Shown here: piece by piece, positions 53,821 through 62,061 of the stretch | Numbering within the stretch: position 1 is the stretch's first letter | Layout of the letters: each line of letters opens with the position of its first letter | Source of the DNA: an uncultured Bacteroidales bacterium | Lineage (GTDB): Bacteria; Bacteroidota; Bacteroidia; Bacteroidales; Bacteroidaceae | DNA: 64,000 nucleotides | Direction of reading: 5' to 3' | NCBI GenBank assembly: GCA_902778625.1 | Contig: CACYYM010000010.1 | Coordinates: 153,607-217,606, forward strand | Position numbers and translations under genes: made by a program | The notes under the pieces: model-generated | Database searches by the model: none | What the model was told of the DNA's origin: nothing | What the model saw: the letters and a program-made list of their open reading frames with translations, nothing else

Positions 53821-54750
53821 ATGCACTACGAACTGTCGAATACCAATGTTGTGGGCAATGCCATCCTTCGCCGTTACTTCCAGTACCTGCGGCTTGAGAG
53901 GTCGTACACACCGAACACCCTCGATGCCTATCTCAAAGACCTGCAGAAGCTCCTGAACTATTATGCGGACGAGGGCATCGACTTCCGAAAGGTCACGCTC
54001 GAGCAGCTGGACCGGTTCGCGAAGGCTTTGCAGGAGCTTGGCGTAGGGCCCCGTTCTGTAGCACGCATACTGAGTGGAGTGCGTTCGTTCTATCGTTTCC
54101 TGACCATCGAGAAAGAGGTCGAAACCGACCCGACCGAACTCTTGGAGAGTCCGAAGATTGGCAAACACCTGCCCGAAGTGCTGAGTCTGCCAGAGATTGA
54201 CGCAATAGAAGCCGCCATCGACCTCAGCAAACCGGAAGGCATACGCGACCTCGCCATCATCGAAGTGCTGTTCAGTTGCGGACTGCGCATCAGCGAACTC
54301 ATCAACCTGAAACTGAGCGAACTCTATCTCGAAGAGGGATACATCCGCGTTCACGGCAAGGGAAGGAAGGAAAGACTGGTGCCCATCGGCGAAAACGCCA
54401 TACAGAAACTCCGCGACTGGTTCGTCGTAAGGCAAGGGATAACAGTCAAACCTGGCGAAGAAGACTATGTCTTCATCTCGCTCCGACGCGGCAAACACCT
54501 CAGCCGAATATCGCTTTTCGTCTATATCAAAGGGTATGCCGAGCAGGCAGGCATAAGGAAAAGCATCAGCCCGCACACCTTCCGCCACAGTTTCGCCACG
54601 CAGCTCCTGGAAGGCGGAGCCAATCTACGAGCCATCCAAGCGATGCTCGGACACGAAGACATCGGCACAACCGAGATCTACATGCACATCGACAAGAGCC
54701 ACCTGCGACAGGAAATCCTCGAACACCACCCGCGGAATCTCAAGCCCTGA
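53821..54750 (+). CDS. xerD: Tyrosine recombinase XerD
   Basis: Resolves chromosome dimers together with XerC at dif. All six catalytic positions are visible: Arg156, Lys180, His252, Arg255, His278 and Tyr287. An N-terminal SAM-like DNA-binding domain covers about 10-105. 309 residues. The linkage to aroQ and the absence of any integrase-type neighbours argue for the housekeeping XerD rather than a phage integrase. Confidence 0.9.
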   Translation: MHYELSNTNVVGNAILRRYFQYLRLERSYTPNTLDAYLKDLQKLLNYYADEGIDFRKVTLEQLDRFAKALQELGVGPRSVARILSGVRSFYRFLTIEKEVETDPTELLESPKIGKHLPEVLSLPEIDAIEAAIDLSKPEGIRDLAIIEVLFSCGLRISELINLKLSELYLEEGYIRVHGKGRKERLVPIGENAIQKLRDWFVVRQGITVKPGEEDYVFISLRRGKHLSRISLFVYIKGYAEQAGIRKSISPHTFRHSFATQLLEGGANLRAIQAMLGHEDIGTTEIYMHIDKSHLRQEILEHHPRNLKP

Positions 54751-54765
54751 AACGCCACGTTTCCA

Positions 54766-54941
54766 AACACGGCACGCCGAGTTGATTATAGATACATGTA
54801 TGTATAATTAAATGTACATGTATGTATAATTATAGATACATGTATGTATAACGAACGCCGCACGCGGAGATTCAAAACGCCGCACGCGGAGATTCAAAAC
54901 GCCGCACGCGGAAATTCAAAACGCCGCACGCGGCGTTTATT
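54766..54941. repeat. 22-bp-period array, eight cores in perfect phase
   Basis: Hexamers at 54772 + 22k are GCACGC, ACATGT, ACATGT, ACATGT, then GCACGC four times. The first unit (AACACGGCACGCCGAG) matches the sixth of the array at 4947, the next three match its AT-rich units, and the last four are AACGCCGCACGCGG-AGATTCAA. The last unit is a perfect palindrome (AACGCCGCACGCGGCGTT). The array starts 16 bp past the xerD stop. The rest of the gap to 55120 holds only the next promoter. Confidence 0.9.
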
Positions 54942-55056
54942 TTCTCCCTGCAGGGCATTATCCATTTCGAAACGCTGTTTTGCCTCTTCTTTCATGTTGC
55001 AAGTTTGCATTTTGAAAGAAAAAAGCACCATCGCACGCAATTTCTCCACTTTTTTC

Positions 55057-55087
55057 ATTGCACTTTGAAAAAAAATCCGTACTTTTG
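55057..55087 (+). promoter_or_regulatory. Promoter of the Lrp-peptidase operon
   Basis: ATTG (55057-55060) and TACTTTTG (55080-55087) are 19 bp apart, a good fit to the Bacteroidetes -33/-7 consensus. It is 33 bp before the Lrp ATG. Confidence 0.75.
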
Positions 55088-55120
55088 CTATCATTTTATT
55101 AACATATAACAATTATCATT

Positions 55121-55618
55121 ATGATTAAAGTAGATGAATTAGACAAAAAGATTCTCGAGATGATTTCCTGCAATGCACGCATTCCTTTCAAGGAGGTGGC
55201 AGAAGTTTGTGGCGTGAGCCGTGCAGCCGTTCACCAGCGCGTGCAGCACCTCGTCGATGCTGGCGTCATCATTGGCAGCGGGTTCCATGTTGACCCGGCA
55301 TGCCTCGGATACAACACTTGCACGTACATCGGCATCACACTCGAAAAGGGTTCGATGTACAAACGCGTCGTCGAAGAGTTCGAGAAGATACCCGAAATCG
55401 TGGAATGTCACTTTACGACTGGCCCATACACCATGCTTATCAAGCTCTACGCAAAAGATAATGCGCACCTGATGACACTGCTGAACGACCGTCTGCAACA
55501 AATCGACGGCGTGGTTTCAACAGAGACTCTCATCTCGCTCAAACAGAGCATCAAGAAGGAAGTGCCCATCGGAGCACAACACGCAGAGACGAAACCCACC
55601 TCCCTCGAAGAAGCATGA
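55121..55618 (+). CDS. Lrp/AsnC-family transcription regulator
   Basis: 165 residues: N-terminal winged helix-turn-helix (DELDKKILEMISCNARIPFKEVAEVCGVSRAAVHQRVQHL) and a C-terminal RAM domain that senses amino acids (TCTYIGITLEKG..VECHFTTGPYTMLIKLYAKD). Its stop overlaps the start of the C26-M19 peptidase by 4 bp, so it probably controls its own operon in response to amino acids or peptides. The last 20 residues (PIGAQHAETKPTSLEEA) extend past the usual end. Confidence 0.93.
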   Translation: MIKVDELDKKILEMISCNARIPFKEVAEVCGVSRAAVHQRVQHLVDAGVIIGSGFHVDPACLGYNTCTYIGITLEKGSMYKRVVEEFEKIPEIVECHFTTGPYTMLIKLYAKDNAHLMTLLNDRLQQIDGVVSTETLISLKQSIKKEVPIGAQHAETKPTSLEEA

Positions 55619-57330
55619 TACACAAGAACCCGCTGATTGGCATTACGGGCAACTTAGGAGACAAGGGTTGCGAACTGGCTCAGGGCTACTACATCTCTGT
55701 CGTCAAAGCCGGAGGCACACCGGTTGTCATACCGCCTCACAAGGACAAAGAGTCCATCCTGTCACTTCTCGACACCCTCGACGGCCTTGTTCTCTCGGGC
55801 GGAGACGACATCAACCCGCTCCTCTTGGGCGAAGAGCCTTTGCCTCAACTCCATTCTGTTTGCCCCGAACGCGATGAGACAGAACTCTTCCTGGCTCGCG
55901 AAGCTTTCCACCGTCAAATTCCGACTTTGGGCATTTGTCGTGGCATACAAATGATGGCGGCAGTTCTCGGCGGCAAAGTTTATCAGGATATTTACGTCCA
56001 AGGCGAAGGCGCAAAGCTCAAGCATTCGCAGGACATGCCTCGATACACCGCTTCGCACACGGTCAACATCAAAGAAGGAAGCACCCTTCAAAGCATCGTC
56101 GGCAACAAACAAACGCTGGCTGTCAACTCGTTCCACCATCAGGCAGTAAGCAATCCGGGACAGCATCTGATGATTTCTGCCACGAGTCCCGACGGCATCA
56201 TCGAAGCCGTGGAGAGCAACGAGGACAAGGCTTTGCTCGGAGTTCAATGGCATCCGGAGTGCTTCATCCTCAATAACGACCAAAGCATGATGTCGCTCTT
56301 CCGCTGGCTTATCAACGAAGCGCGGACCTTCGCGCAAGCAAAGCGCATCCACGACACATCGATTATCCTGGACAGTCACTGCGATACACCAATGTTCTTC
56401 ACAGATAACAGCAGGGAGAACATCACGATGTTCGGCACGCGCTCGGACAAAGTGCTCGTCAACCTGCCTAAGATGACCGAGGGACGTCTCGATGCTTCTA
56501 TTATGGTTGCCTACATTCCGCAAGGCGAAAGGACACAGGAAGCCTACGAATACGTCGCAACAAAGACAGACAGACTGCTCACCCAGATTGAAGAGATCGT
56601 ACGTGCAAACGGCGATCGCGTCGGCCTTGCCGAGACAGAAGAAGACATCCTTATGCTCAAGGCACAAGGCAAGAAAGCCATCCTTCGCGGCATAGAGAAC
56701 GGCTATGCAATCGGCAAAGACATCGGTTTGCTTGAATACTTCAAGAAGCGCGGTATTGTCTATATGACGTTATGCCACAACGGCGACAACGACATCTGCG
56801 ACTCCGCCCGCGGTAACAACGAACATGGAGGGCTGAGTCCCTTCGGCAAAGAGGTCGTCGAGCAAATGAACAGGCTCGGTATCCTCGTGGACCTGAGCCA
56901 CGCTTCGGAGAAGAGCTTCTACGACGCGCTTGAGGTCAGCAAAGTTCCCATCGTGTGCAGCCACAGCTCAGCACGCGCCCTTTGCGACCACCCACGCAAC
57001 CTCACGGACGACCAGATGAAGGCTCTCGCCAAAGCAGACGGCGTTGCACAGACAACCGTCTATAATGGTTTCCTTCGCAAGGAAGGGCAAGCCACCATTA
57101 TCGACGCTGTCGAACACCTTTGCCATGCAGCAAAGATAATGGGCGTAGAGCATGTTGGTCTCGGCACAGACTTCGATGGAGATGGCGGCGTGCCTGGCCT
57201 CGCCGATGCTTCCGAGATAATCAACTTCACCCGACACCTGCTTCGCCGACAGTTCTCGGAACAGGACATCCGCCTCATCATGGGAGGAAACTTCCTGCGT
57301 GCAATGGCGTCGGCAAAGTTTTGCGATTGA
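55615..57330 (+). CDS. Fusion of C26 gamma-glutamyl hydrolase and M19 dipeptidase
   Basis: One 571-residue cytosolic protein with two peptidase domains. Residues 1-235 are a class I amidotransferase-like C26 peptidase (PuuD type): nucleophile Cys108 in LGICRGIQ and His213/Glu215 in QWHPE. Residues about 245-571 are a membrane-dipeptidase-type M19 enzyme: H255-x-D257 in DSHCDTP, NNEHGGLSPFG, DLSHAS, CSHSS and GTDFDGDGG are the zinc-site blocks. No signal peptide. The pair could cut a gamma-glutamyl bond and then the released dipeptide, for example in glutathione-like or cell-wall peptides. Operon with Lrp. Confidence 0.88.
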   Translation: MIHKNPLIGITGNLGDKGCELAQGYYISVVKAGGTPVVIPPHKDKESILSLLDTLDGLVLSGGDDINPLLLGEEPLPQLHSVCPERDETELFLAREAFHRQIPTLGICRGIQMMAAVLGGKVYQDIYVQGEGAKLKHSQDMPRYTASHTVNIKEGSTLQSIVGNKQTLAVNSFHHQAVSNPGQHLMISATSPDGIIEAVESNEDKALLGVQWHPECFILNNDQSMMSLFRWLINEARTFAQAKRIHDTSIILDSHCDTPMFFTDNSRENITMFGTRSDKVLVNLPKMTEGRLDASIMVAYIPQGERTQEAYEYVATKTDRLLTQIEEIVRANGDRVGLAETEEDILMLKAQGKKAILRGIENGYAIGKDIGLLEYFKKRGIVYMTLCHNGDNDICDSARGNNEHGGLSPFGKEVVEQMNRLGILVDLSHASEKSFYDALEVSKVPIVCSHSSARALCDHPRNLTDDQMKALAKADGVAQTTVYNGFLRKEGQATIIDAVEHLCHAAKIMGVEHVGLGTDFDGDGGVPGLADASEIINFTRHLLRRQFSEQDIRLIMGGNFLRAMASAKFCD

Positions 57331-57369
57331 CTTCGCAATCACGTTATAACGTCATAACGAAATAACGAA

Positions 57370-58362
57370 ATGAAAAGAATCATCTTCTGGCTATCTGCAA
57401 TTCTACTCCTACTCCTTGCTTCTTGCAACGGACAGAACAAAGGCAAACGTCCCATCGCAGATACTATAGCTTTGTCTGCTTGTCCGCGATTCAACGCAAG
57501 CAATGCCATGAGCTTCATCAAAGAACAATGCAAGTTCGGGCCACGCGTTACGGGCAGCGAGGCTTCGCGTCTTTGTGGCGATTACATTATGGAGCGCTTC
57601 AAGGCTTTTGGTGCTGTGGTGGAGGAGCAGACGGCAACCGTCACCATTTGGGACGGCTCGAAACTGCCGGCTCGCAACATTATTGCTCACGTCAATCCCA
57701 GTAATCCGGACCGCATCCTCCTGTGTGCACATTGGGACAGCCGCCCTTGGGCAGACAACGATGAAGACGAAGCAAACTGGCACACACCTATCCTTGCTGC
57801 CAACGACGGCGCGAGCGGCGTGGCCGTTATACTCGAGATATGTCGTCTCTTGCAAGAGAAGCCAGTAAAAGTTGGCGTTGACATGATATGCTTTGACGCA
57901 GAAGACTTGGGCACGCCACTGTGGGAAGAAGACCGTCTCGGCTCGTCCGACACGTGGTGTCTCGGGTCGAAGTTCTGGGCAGAACGTGCCAGAATGGACA
58001 ACTACAAAGCACGCTTCGGCATTCTTCTCGACATGGTGGGCGGCTACGGAGCAAGTTTCTCGAGGGAAGGCATCAGCAGACAATTGGCACAGCCTATCGT
58101 GAACCGTGTCTGGCAACTTGCAGGACAACTCGGCTTTCGTCAGTTCTTCCCGCTCAACGACAGTGGTTTTGTCACCGACGACCACATGAACGTGAACGAT
58201 GCAGGCGTACCGTGCATTGACATTATACCTTATTACAAAGAAGGCTCAAGCAGCTTCGGCCCCACTTGGCACACAGTGAAAGACACACCCGACAACATTG
58301 ATCCGAACGTTCTCGAGGCCGTCGGACAAACCATAACACAGCTAATCTACAATGAGCATTAA
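57370..58362 (+). CDS. Lipoprotein glutaminyl-peptide cyclotransferase (M28 fold)
   Basis: Converts N-terminal Gln of exported proteins to pyroglutamate. A lipobox (LLLLLASC, Cys19) anchors it to the membrane. Zinc-site blocks LCAHWDSRPWADND, AANDGASGVAV and FDAEDLG are typical, and FFPLNDSGFVTDDHM holds the last His ligand. 330 residues. In Bacteroidetes this enzyme acts on many secreted proteins whose mature N-terminus is Gln, such as several in this window with AQ at the cleavage site. The sufE start overlaps its end by 11 bp. Confidence 0.88.
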   Translation: MKRIIFWLSAILLLLLASCNGQNKGKRPIADTIALSACPRFNASNAMSFIKEQCKFGPRVTGSEASRLCGDYIMERFKAFGAVVEEQTATVTIWDGSKLPARNIIAHVNPSNPDRILLCAHWDSRPWADNDEDEANWHTPILAANDGASGVAVILEICRLLQEKPVKVGVDMICFDAEDLGTPLWEEDRLGSSDTWCLGSKFWAERARMDNYKARFGILLDMVGGYGASFSREGISRQLAQPIVNRVWQLAGQLGFRQFFPLNDSGFVTDDHMNVNDAGVPCIDIIPYYKEGSSSFGPTWHTVKDTPDNIDPNVLEAVGQTITQLIYNEH

Positions 58363-58771
58363 CGAGATACAAGACGAGATCATTGCTGAGTTCAGCGACT
58401 TCGACGATTGGATGGACCGCTACCAACTGCTCATCGACATGGGCAGCGAGCAGGAACCGCTCGACGAGCAATATAAAACGGAACAAAACCTCATCGACGG
58501 TTGCCAGAGCCGCGTGTGGTTGCAAGCCGATTTTATCGATGGAATGGTGCATTTTCGTGCAGAAAGTGATGCGCTCATCGTGAAGGGAATCGTCGCCTTG
58601 CTGGTTCGAGTGCTCTCCGGACACACGCCTCAGGAGATACTTGATGCTGACCTATATTTCATCGACCGCATTGGCCTGCGCGAACACCTCTCGCCGACTC
58701 GCAGCAACGGACTCGGCGCGATGCTCAAACAGATGAAGATGTACGCCCTTGCCTTCAAGACAATTTCATGA
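58352..58771 (+). CDS. sufE: Cysteine desulfuration protein SufE
   Basis: Accepts sulfur from the cysteine desulfurase SufS for iron-sulfur cluster assembly. Cys51 in IDGCQSRVW is the sulfur-accepting residue at the usual position. 139 residues, complete. No other suf genes are nearby. Overlaps its neighbours on both sides (11 bp and 4 bp). Confidence 0.94.
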   Translation: MSINEIQDEIIAEFSDFDDWMDRYQLLIDMGSEQEPLDEQYKTEQNLIDGCQSRVWLQADFIDGMVHFRAESDALIVKGIVALLVRVLSGHTPQEILDADLYFIDRIGLREHLSPTRSNGLGAMLKQMKMYALAFKTIS

Positions 58772-59817
58772 AGATAGGCAATATTGACCTTGGAGAACAC
58801 CCGGTATTGTTGGCGCCAATGGAGGACGTCACGGACATCGGCTTTCGTCTGCTTTGCCGACGACTTGGGGCTGCGATGGTCTGGTCTGAGTTTGTGTCGA
58901 GCGACGCATTGATTCGACTTGTCAACAAAAGCCTATTGAAGCTTGAGGTCTGCCCTGAGGAACGACCCGTTGCCATACAGATCTACGGCAAAGATGTCGA
59001 GGCGATGCGAGAGGCGGCACGTATTGTTGTTGAACAGGCTCATCCCGATGTGCTCGACATCAACTTTGGCTGTCCGGTCAAGAAGGTCGCCAGCAAAGGT
59101 GCCGGAGCAGGTATGTTGCAGAACGTTCCTGGCATCCTCGAAATAACAAAGGCAGTCGTGGAGGCAGTTCCAGACACGCCCGTTACAGTTAAGACCCGTC
59201 TTGCTTGGGACGAAAAGCATCTTCTTTTGCCCGACGGAACGCCTTTTATCGTTGACCTTGCCGAGCGTCTTCAGGACTGCGGCATCAAGGCTTTGACCAT
59301 TCATGGCAGAACCAGAGCCCAGATGTACACGGGAGAAGCAGACTGGACAAACATCGGCTTGGTCAAAGCAAATCCTCGTATGCACATTCCCATCATAGGA
59401 AATGGCGACATCACCTCAGCCGAAGAGGCTTGCAAAGCGTTTGAACGTTATGGCGTTGATGCGGTAATGATAGGCAGAGCTACTTTCGGAAGACCTTGGA
59501 TATTCCATGAAATCGCACATCCTGAGCTGCCACTTTCGCTCGACGAAAAGGTGGACATTCTCAAGCAGCAAGTTCTCATCAGCATAGATCGTGCTTCACA
59601 GAACCCGATGAATGCAGTCCATGGAAAAGACCCCGAACTTTGCGGCATCCGCCACGTCCGCCGTCATCTTGCCGCAACACCGCTCTTCAAAGGCATCCCC
59701 AACTATCGCGACACCCGAATCGCCATGCTTCGCGCCGAGAAAACAGACGAAGTCTTCGGCCTCATCGAACGAACAAGAGAGATGCTGAAAGAGCAACAAG
59801 AAGTCACAAGCGAGTAG
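58768..59817 (+). CDS. dusB: tRNA-dihydrouridine synthase
   Basis: FMN enzyme reducing uridines in tRNA. LAPMEDVTDIGFR is the FMN-binding start, Cys102 in INFGCPVKKVASKGAGAGML is the catalytic cysteine, and TIHGRTRAQMYTGEADW and IIGNGDITS complete the family blocks. 349 residues. It most resembles the DusB branch. It ends a tightly overlapping run from the Lrp gene onward. Confidence 0.93.
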   Translation: MKIGNIDLGEHPVLLAPMEDVTDIGFRLLCRRLGAAMVWSEFVSSDALIRLVNKSLLKLEVCPEERPVAIQIYGKDVEAMREAARIVVEQAHPDVLDINFGCPVKKVASKGAGAGMLQNVPGILEITKAVVEAVPDTPVTVKTRLAWDEKHLLLPDGTPFIVDLAERLQDCGIKALTIHGRTRAQMYTGEADWTNIGLVKANPRMHIPIIGNGDITSAEEACKAFERYGVDAVMIGRATFGRPWIFHEIAHPELPLSLDEKVDILKQQVLISIDRASQNPMNAVHGKDPELCGIRHVRRHLAATPLFKGIPNYRDTRIAMLRAEKTDEVFGLIERTREMLKEQQEVTSE

Positions 59818-60401
59818 ATTATCTCTGGTTTAATTTGTATAAATATTATAAGAGACAAGTCCTTTGTAAACTATCGAATTTTCTTTCGCTAAAGCTCTTA
59901 GGCAACATTTTAATGAGTCGTCTGGGCACTCGTCTGGGTATTAAGCTTTAACTATCAAGAACTTTAGAAACAAATATGATGAGTGACGAGTAAAATCTAA
60001 AACAATCTGCACTCTACACCCATCCCGCTTAAGGTGTTATTAATCAAGTCAATATCATGGTGTAGAGTTGGTGCAGAGTTATACAGAGCCCACACTCTCG
60101 TTACCTGCAGACTTTTAATCAATCATGACAGGTTGACTTAGAGCGTAGAGTGTTTTTGATTTTGTGTCATCATTTTTATGGACAGGATGGGCTTAACAAG
60201 CCGAATAGGGTTTATGACTAACACGACACGTGAAGTTGCCAATGTTCACACGTAAAGTTTGCAAATTTATCTAAAGAAGTTTTGAATCATCTCTTGTGAC
60301 GGATTGAAATAAATAAGCCGAAGGATGGATGAACAATTATTTTTGATTGCAAAGCAAGAAATACAAGATATGGTTGGATTTTGCCTAAAAAACTGAGGTT
60401 C
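59818..60401. other. AT-richer gene-free stretch after dus
   Basis: No gene can be supported. It contains two CGTCTGGG words (59918-59942), partly repeated CTCTACACC/GGTGTAGAG words (60010-60075), and two 22-bp-phased ACACGT cores (60226, 60248). Base composition is visibly more AT-rich than the preceding operon, which may mark the edge of an acquired segment. Confidence 0.55.
60220..60258. repeat. Two-unit remnant of a 22-bp-period array
   Basis: ACACGT at 60226 and 60248 is 22 bp apart in related contexts (CGACACGTGAAGTTGC and TCACACGTAAAGTTTGC). No core lies in phase on either side. Confidence 0.6.
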
Positions 60402-60488
60402 CTGCGCAAAATCACAGTTTCTGCGCAAGTTGTTTTTGCAGATTTTTGGTTGACGAATTGGTATTTAGGCGGAATAAGTTTAATTTTG
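60402..60488 (+). promoter_or_regulatory. Promoter and putative operator of the AraC-type gene
   Basis: Direct repeats CTGCGCAA at 60402 and 60421 are 19 bp apart; the second begins 60 bp upstream of the -7 box TAATTTTG (60481-60488). TTG at 60458-60460 lies 20 bp before the box as a -33 element. The same layout recurs at 61960-62046. Another CTGCGCA is at 60508, just before the ATG. Confidence 0.65.
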
Positions 60489-60518
60489 CACTAAATTAAT
60501 ACCGAAACTGCGCATTTC

Positions 60519-61241
60519 ATGACTGGAACACATCTACTTATCGCAGCCGTCATCATTGTTCTCGTGATAGCTTTTATTATCACGATGCTGGTACTGAATG
60601 CTAGTGTAAAAAAGATTATCTCTACCAATACGAAGCTGGTGGAGAACCAGAACACGCTACTTAACCAGAACAAGATGCAAGGCTGTGAGCTGGAGAAACG
60701 AATGAGTGAACTGGAGGAACAGAAGAGCGAATTGGAGGAGCAGAAGGAAATGATAGAGTCGCTGCTGCGACAACAAGAGGAGTTGGCCAAACAATTGAAA
60801 TGTAGCGTGAAGGATGAGGTGACGCAGCTGCGCGAACAGACTCGTCAGCACCGTGAACATATCGAGCTGACAACTGACATGACAGATGAGGAACTGATTG
60901 CATGGATAGATCAACAAATGGATGAGACTCATCTCTTCGCTAACTCTAACCTGACTCTGAAGACTATGGCAAAGTCGCTTGGACTAACTCAAAAGCGGCT
61001 TAGCGGGTTGTTCAAGAATCACCCAAAGTACAATAGCTTAGGCGATTATCTCAATGAAAAACGCTTCCTTTATGCTTGCCGCATACTGCGCGAAGAACCT
61101 CATTGGACGATAGAGGCTGTAGGAGCAGAGGCAGGCTTCGGTGGTCGCCGAACCTTCCAAACCGAAGTGAAACGACGTCTTGGTATCACTCCTTTGCAGT
61201 ATCGGCAGTCTCAGGCATTAACAGACAAAGGTGAAGAATGA
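60519..61241 (+). CDS. Membrane-anchored AraC-type DNA-binding protein
   Basis: 240 residues in three parts: one N-terminal membrane segment (LLIAAVIIVLVIAFIITMLVL, about 6-26), a long Glu/Gln/Lys-rich coiled coil (about 35-110, with EQKSELEEQKEM heptads), and a C-terminal AraC/XylS double helix-turn-helix (about 135-230, ending FGGRRTFQTEVKRRLGITPLQYR). This resembles the DNA-binding end of hybrid sensor proteins but lacks any sensor or receiver domain. It may be regulated through oligomerisation at the membrane. The promoter carries repeats that could be its own binding sites. Confidence 0.85.
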   Translation: MTGTHLLIAAVIIVLVIAFIITMLVLNASVKKIISTNTKLVENQNTLLNQNKMQGCELEKRMSELEEQKSELEEQKEMIESLLRQQEELAKQLKCSVKDEVTQLREQTRQHREHIELTTDMTDEELIAWIDQQMDETHLFANSNLTLKTMAKSLGLTQKRLSGLFKNHPKYNSLGDYLNEKRFLYACRILREEPHWTIEAVGAEAGFGGRRTFQTEVKRRLGITPLQYRQSQALTDKGEE

Positions 61242-61250
61242 TTATTTTCT

Positions 61251-61859
61251 TCATTTAATGAGTACTTTTCGTTGCACCCATCCATAAATAACGATAACAC
61301 AAATGGTGGGAATCTCCAGCGGCAGGTTAGCCATACCAGACTCGGGACGGAATAACAGGAACGACAACACAGGGATGATACTGGAGATGAGAATATAAAG
61401 AGCCATCCAGATGCCTACCTGGCGTAGCCGCCCGCGATAGTTGAAGGCTATCAGACAGCCGAATGGCAGATAGACCAACATCAACGACACGGCGACAGGC
61501 AGCCCTATAGTGTACATGATGGCTGGAATCATAAGTGTAACGAATCCTGCCAAGTTCAGCGCAATGACAATCCACCATGCTACGGTCATGGGCCTGTAGA
61601 GCGATTTCATGCCCTGCATCAATCCAAAGTACATCACCAGTGCTCCGAAAGTCTGAATAATGGCCGAGGCTAATGGGGCATGCGCTTCCATCCAATGCAT
61701 CAATGGTGACCAGTTGATGGCAGCATGAAGAAGGTAACACACAAACGCCGCCTCGATGAGCCAACGGGGCAGTCCGCTTTCCACGTAATTCACACGATAC
61801 TTGCTCTCTATGCTTTCCGACATTTCAATGGTGTCGTTTTTCTTTTCCTGATTATCCAT
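61251..61859 (-). CDS. Polytopic membrane protein, unknown
   Basis: 202 residues with about six hydrophobic segments (WLIEAAFVCYLLHAAIN, IIQTFGALVMYFGLM, AWWIVIALNLAGFVTLMI, GLPVAVSLMLVYLPF, WMALYILISSIIPVLSFLL, IPTICVIVIYGWV). The charged N-terminus MDNQEKKNDTIEMSES is cytosolic-looking. No family recognised. ATG 61859 is chosen because the upstream ATG lies in the -7 box. It converges on the AraC-type gene, 9 bp between stops. Confidence 0.75.
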   Translation of the reverse strand: MDNQEKKNDTIEMSESIESKYRVNYVESGLPRWLIEAAFVCYLLHAAINWSPLMHWMEAHAPLASAIIQTFGALVMYFGLMQGMKSLYRPMTVAWWIVIALNLAGFVTLMIPAIMYTIGLPVAVSLMLVYLPFGCLIAFNYRGRLRQVGIWMALYILISSIIPVLSFLLFRPESGMANLPLEIPTICVIVIYGWVQRKVLIK

Positions 61860-61880
61860 ATCAATATTAGATATTATATG

Positions 61881-61888
61881 CAAAGGTA
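61881..61888 (-). promoter_or_regulatory. -7 box of the membrane-protein gene
   Basis: Read leftward this is TACCTTTG, 21 bp before ATG 61859. Confidence 0.65.
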
Positions 61889-61959
61889 CGACTTTTCCGG
61901 GAGAAACGCATGGAAAAGCACGTAAAAAACACTTGTAAAGGGACAGAAAATGGCCTATC

Positions 61960-62046
61960 CTGCGCGCAGAACCATTTACTGCGCAACAAACTTGGGCGTG
62001 TTCGTGAGTGTTTTATATAAAATCTCACTTTAAACCCGTATCTTTG
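61960..62046 (+). promoter_or_regulatory. Promoter and putative operator of the decayed gene
   Basis: CTGCGC at 61960 and CTGCGCAA at 61979 are 19 bp apart, and the second begins exactly 60 bp before the -7 box TATCTTTG (62039-62046). This copies the layout ahead of the AraC-type gene. No good -33 element is seen, as expected for an activator-dependent promoter. Confidence 0.6.
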
Positions 62047-62061
62047 CATGACAATTGCTAA

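Noticed and set aside
53821..54750. Phage or conjugative-element integrase
   Set aside because: Neighbourhood (aroQ) and XerD-like length and motifs fit the housekeeping recombinase; there is no attachment repeat or mobile-element gene.
54766..54941. CRISPR array
   Set aside because: The units are 22 bp with no separate constant repeat and unique spacers of 30-40 bp, and no cas genes are near.
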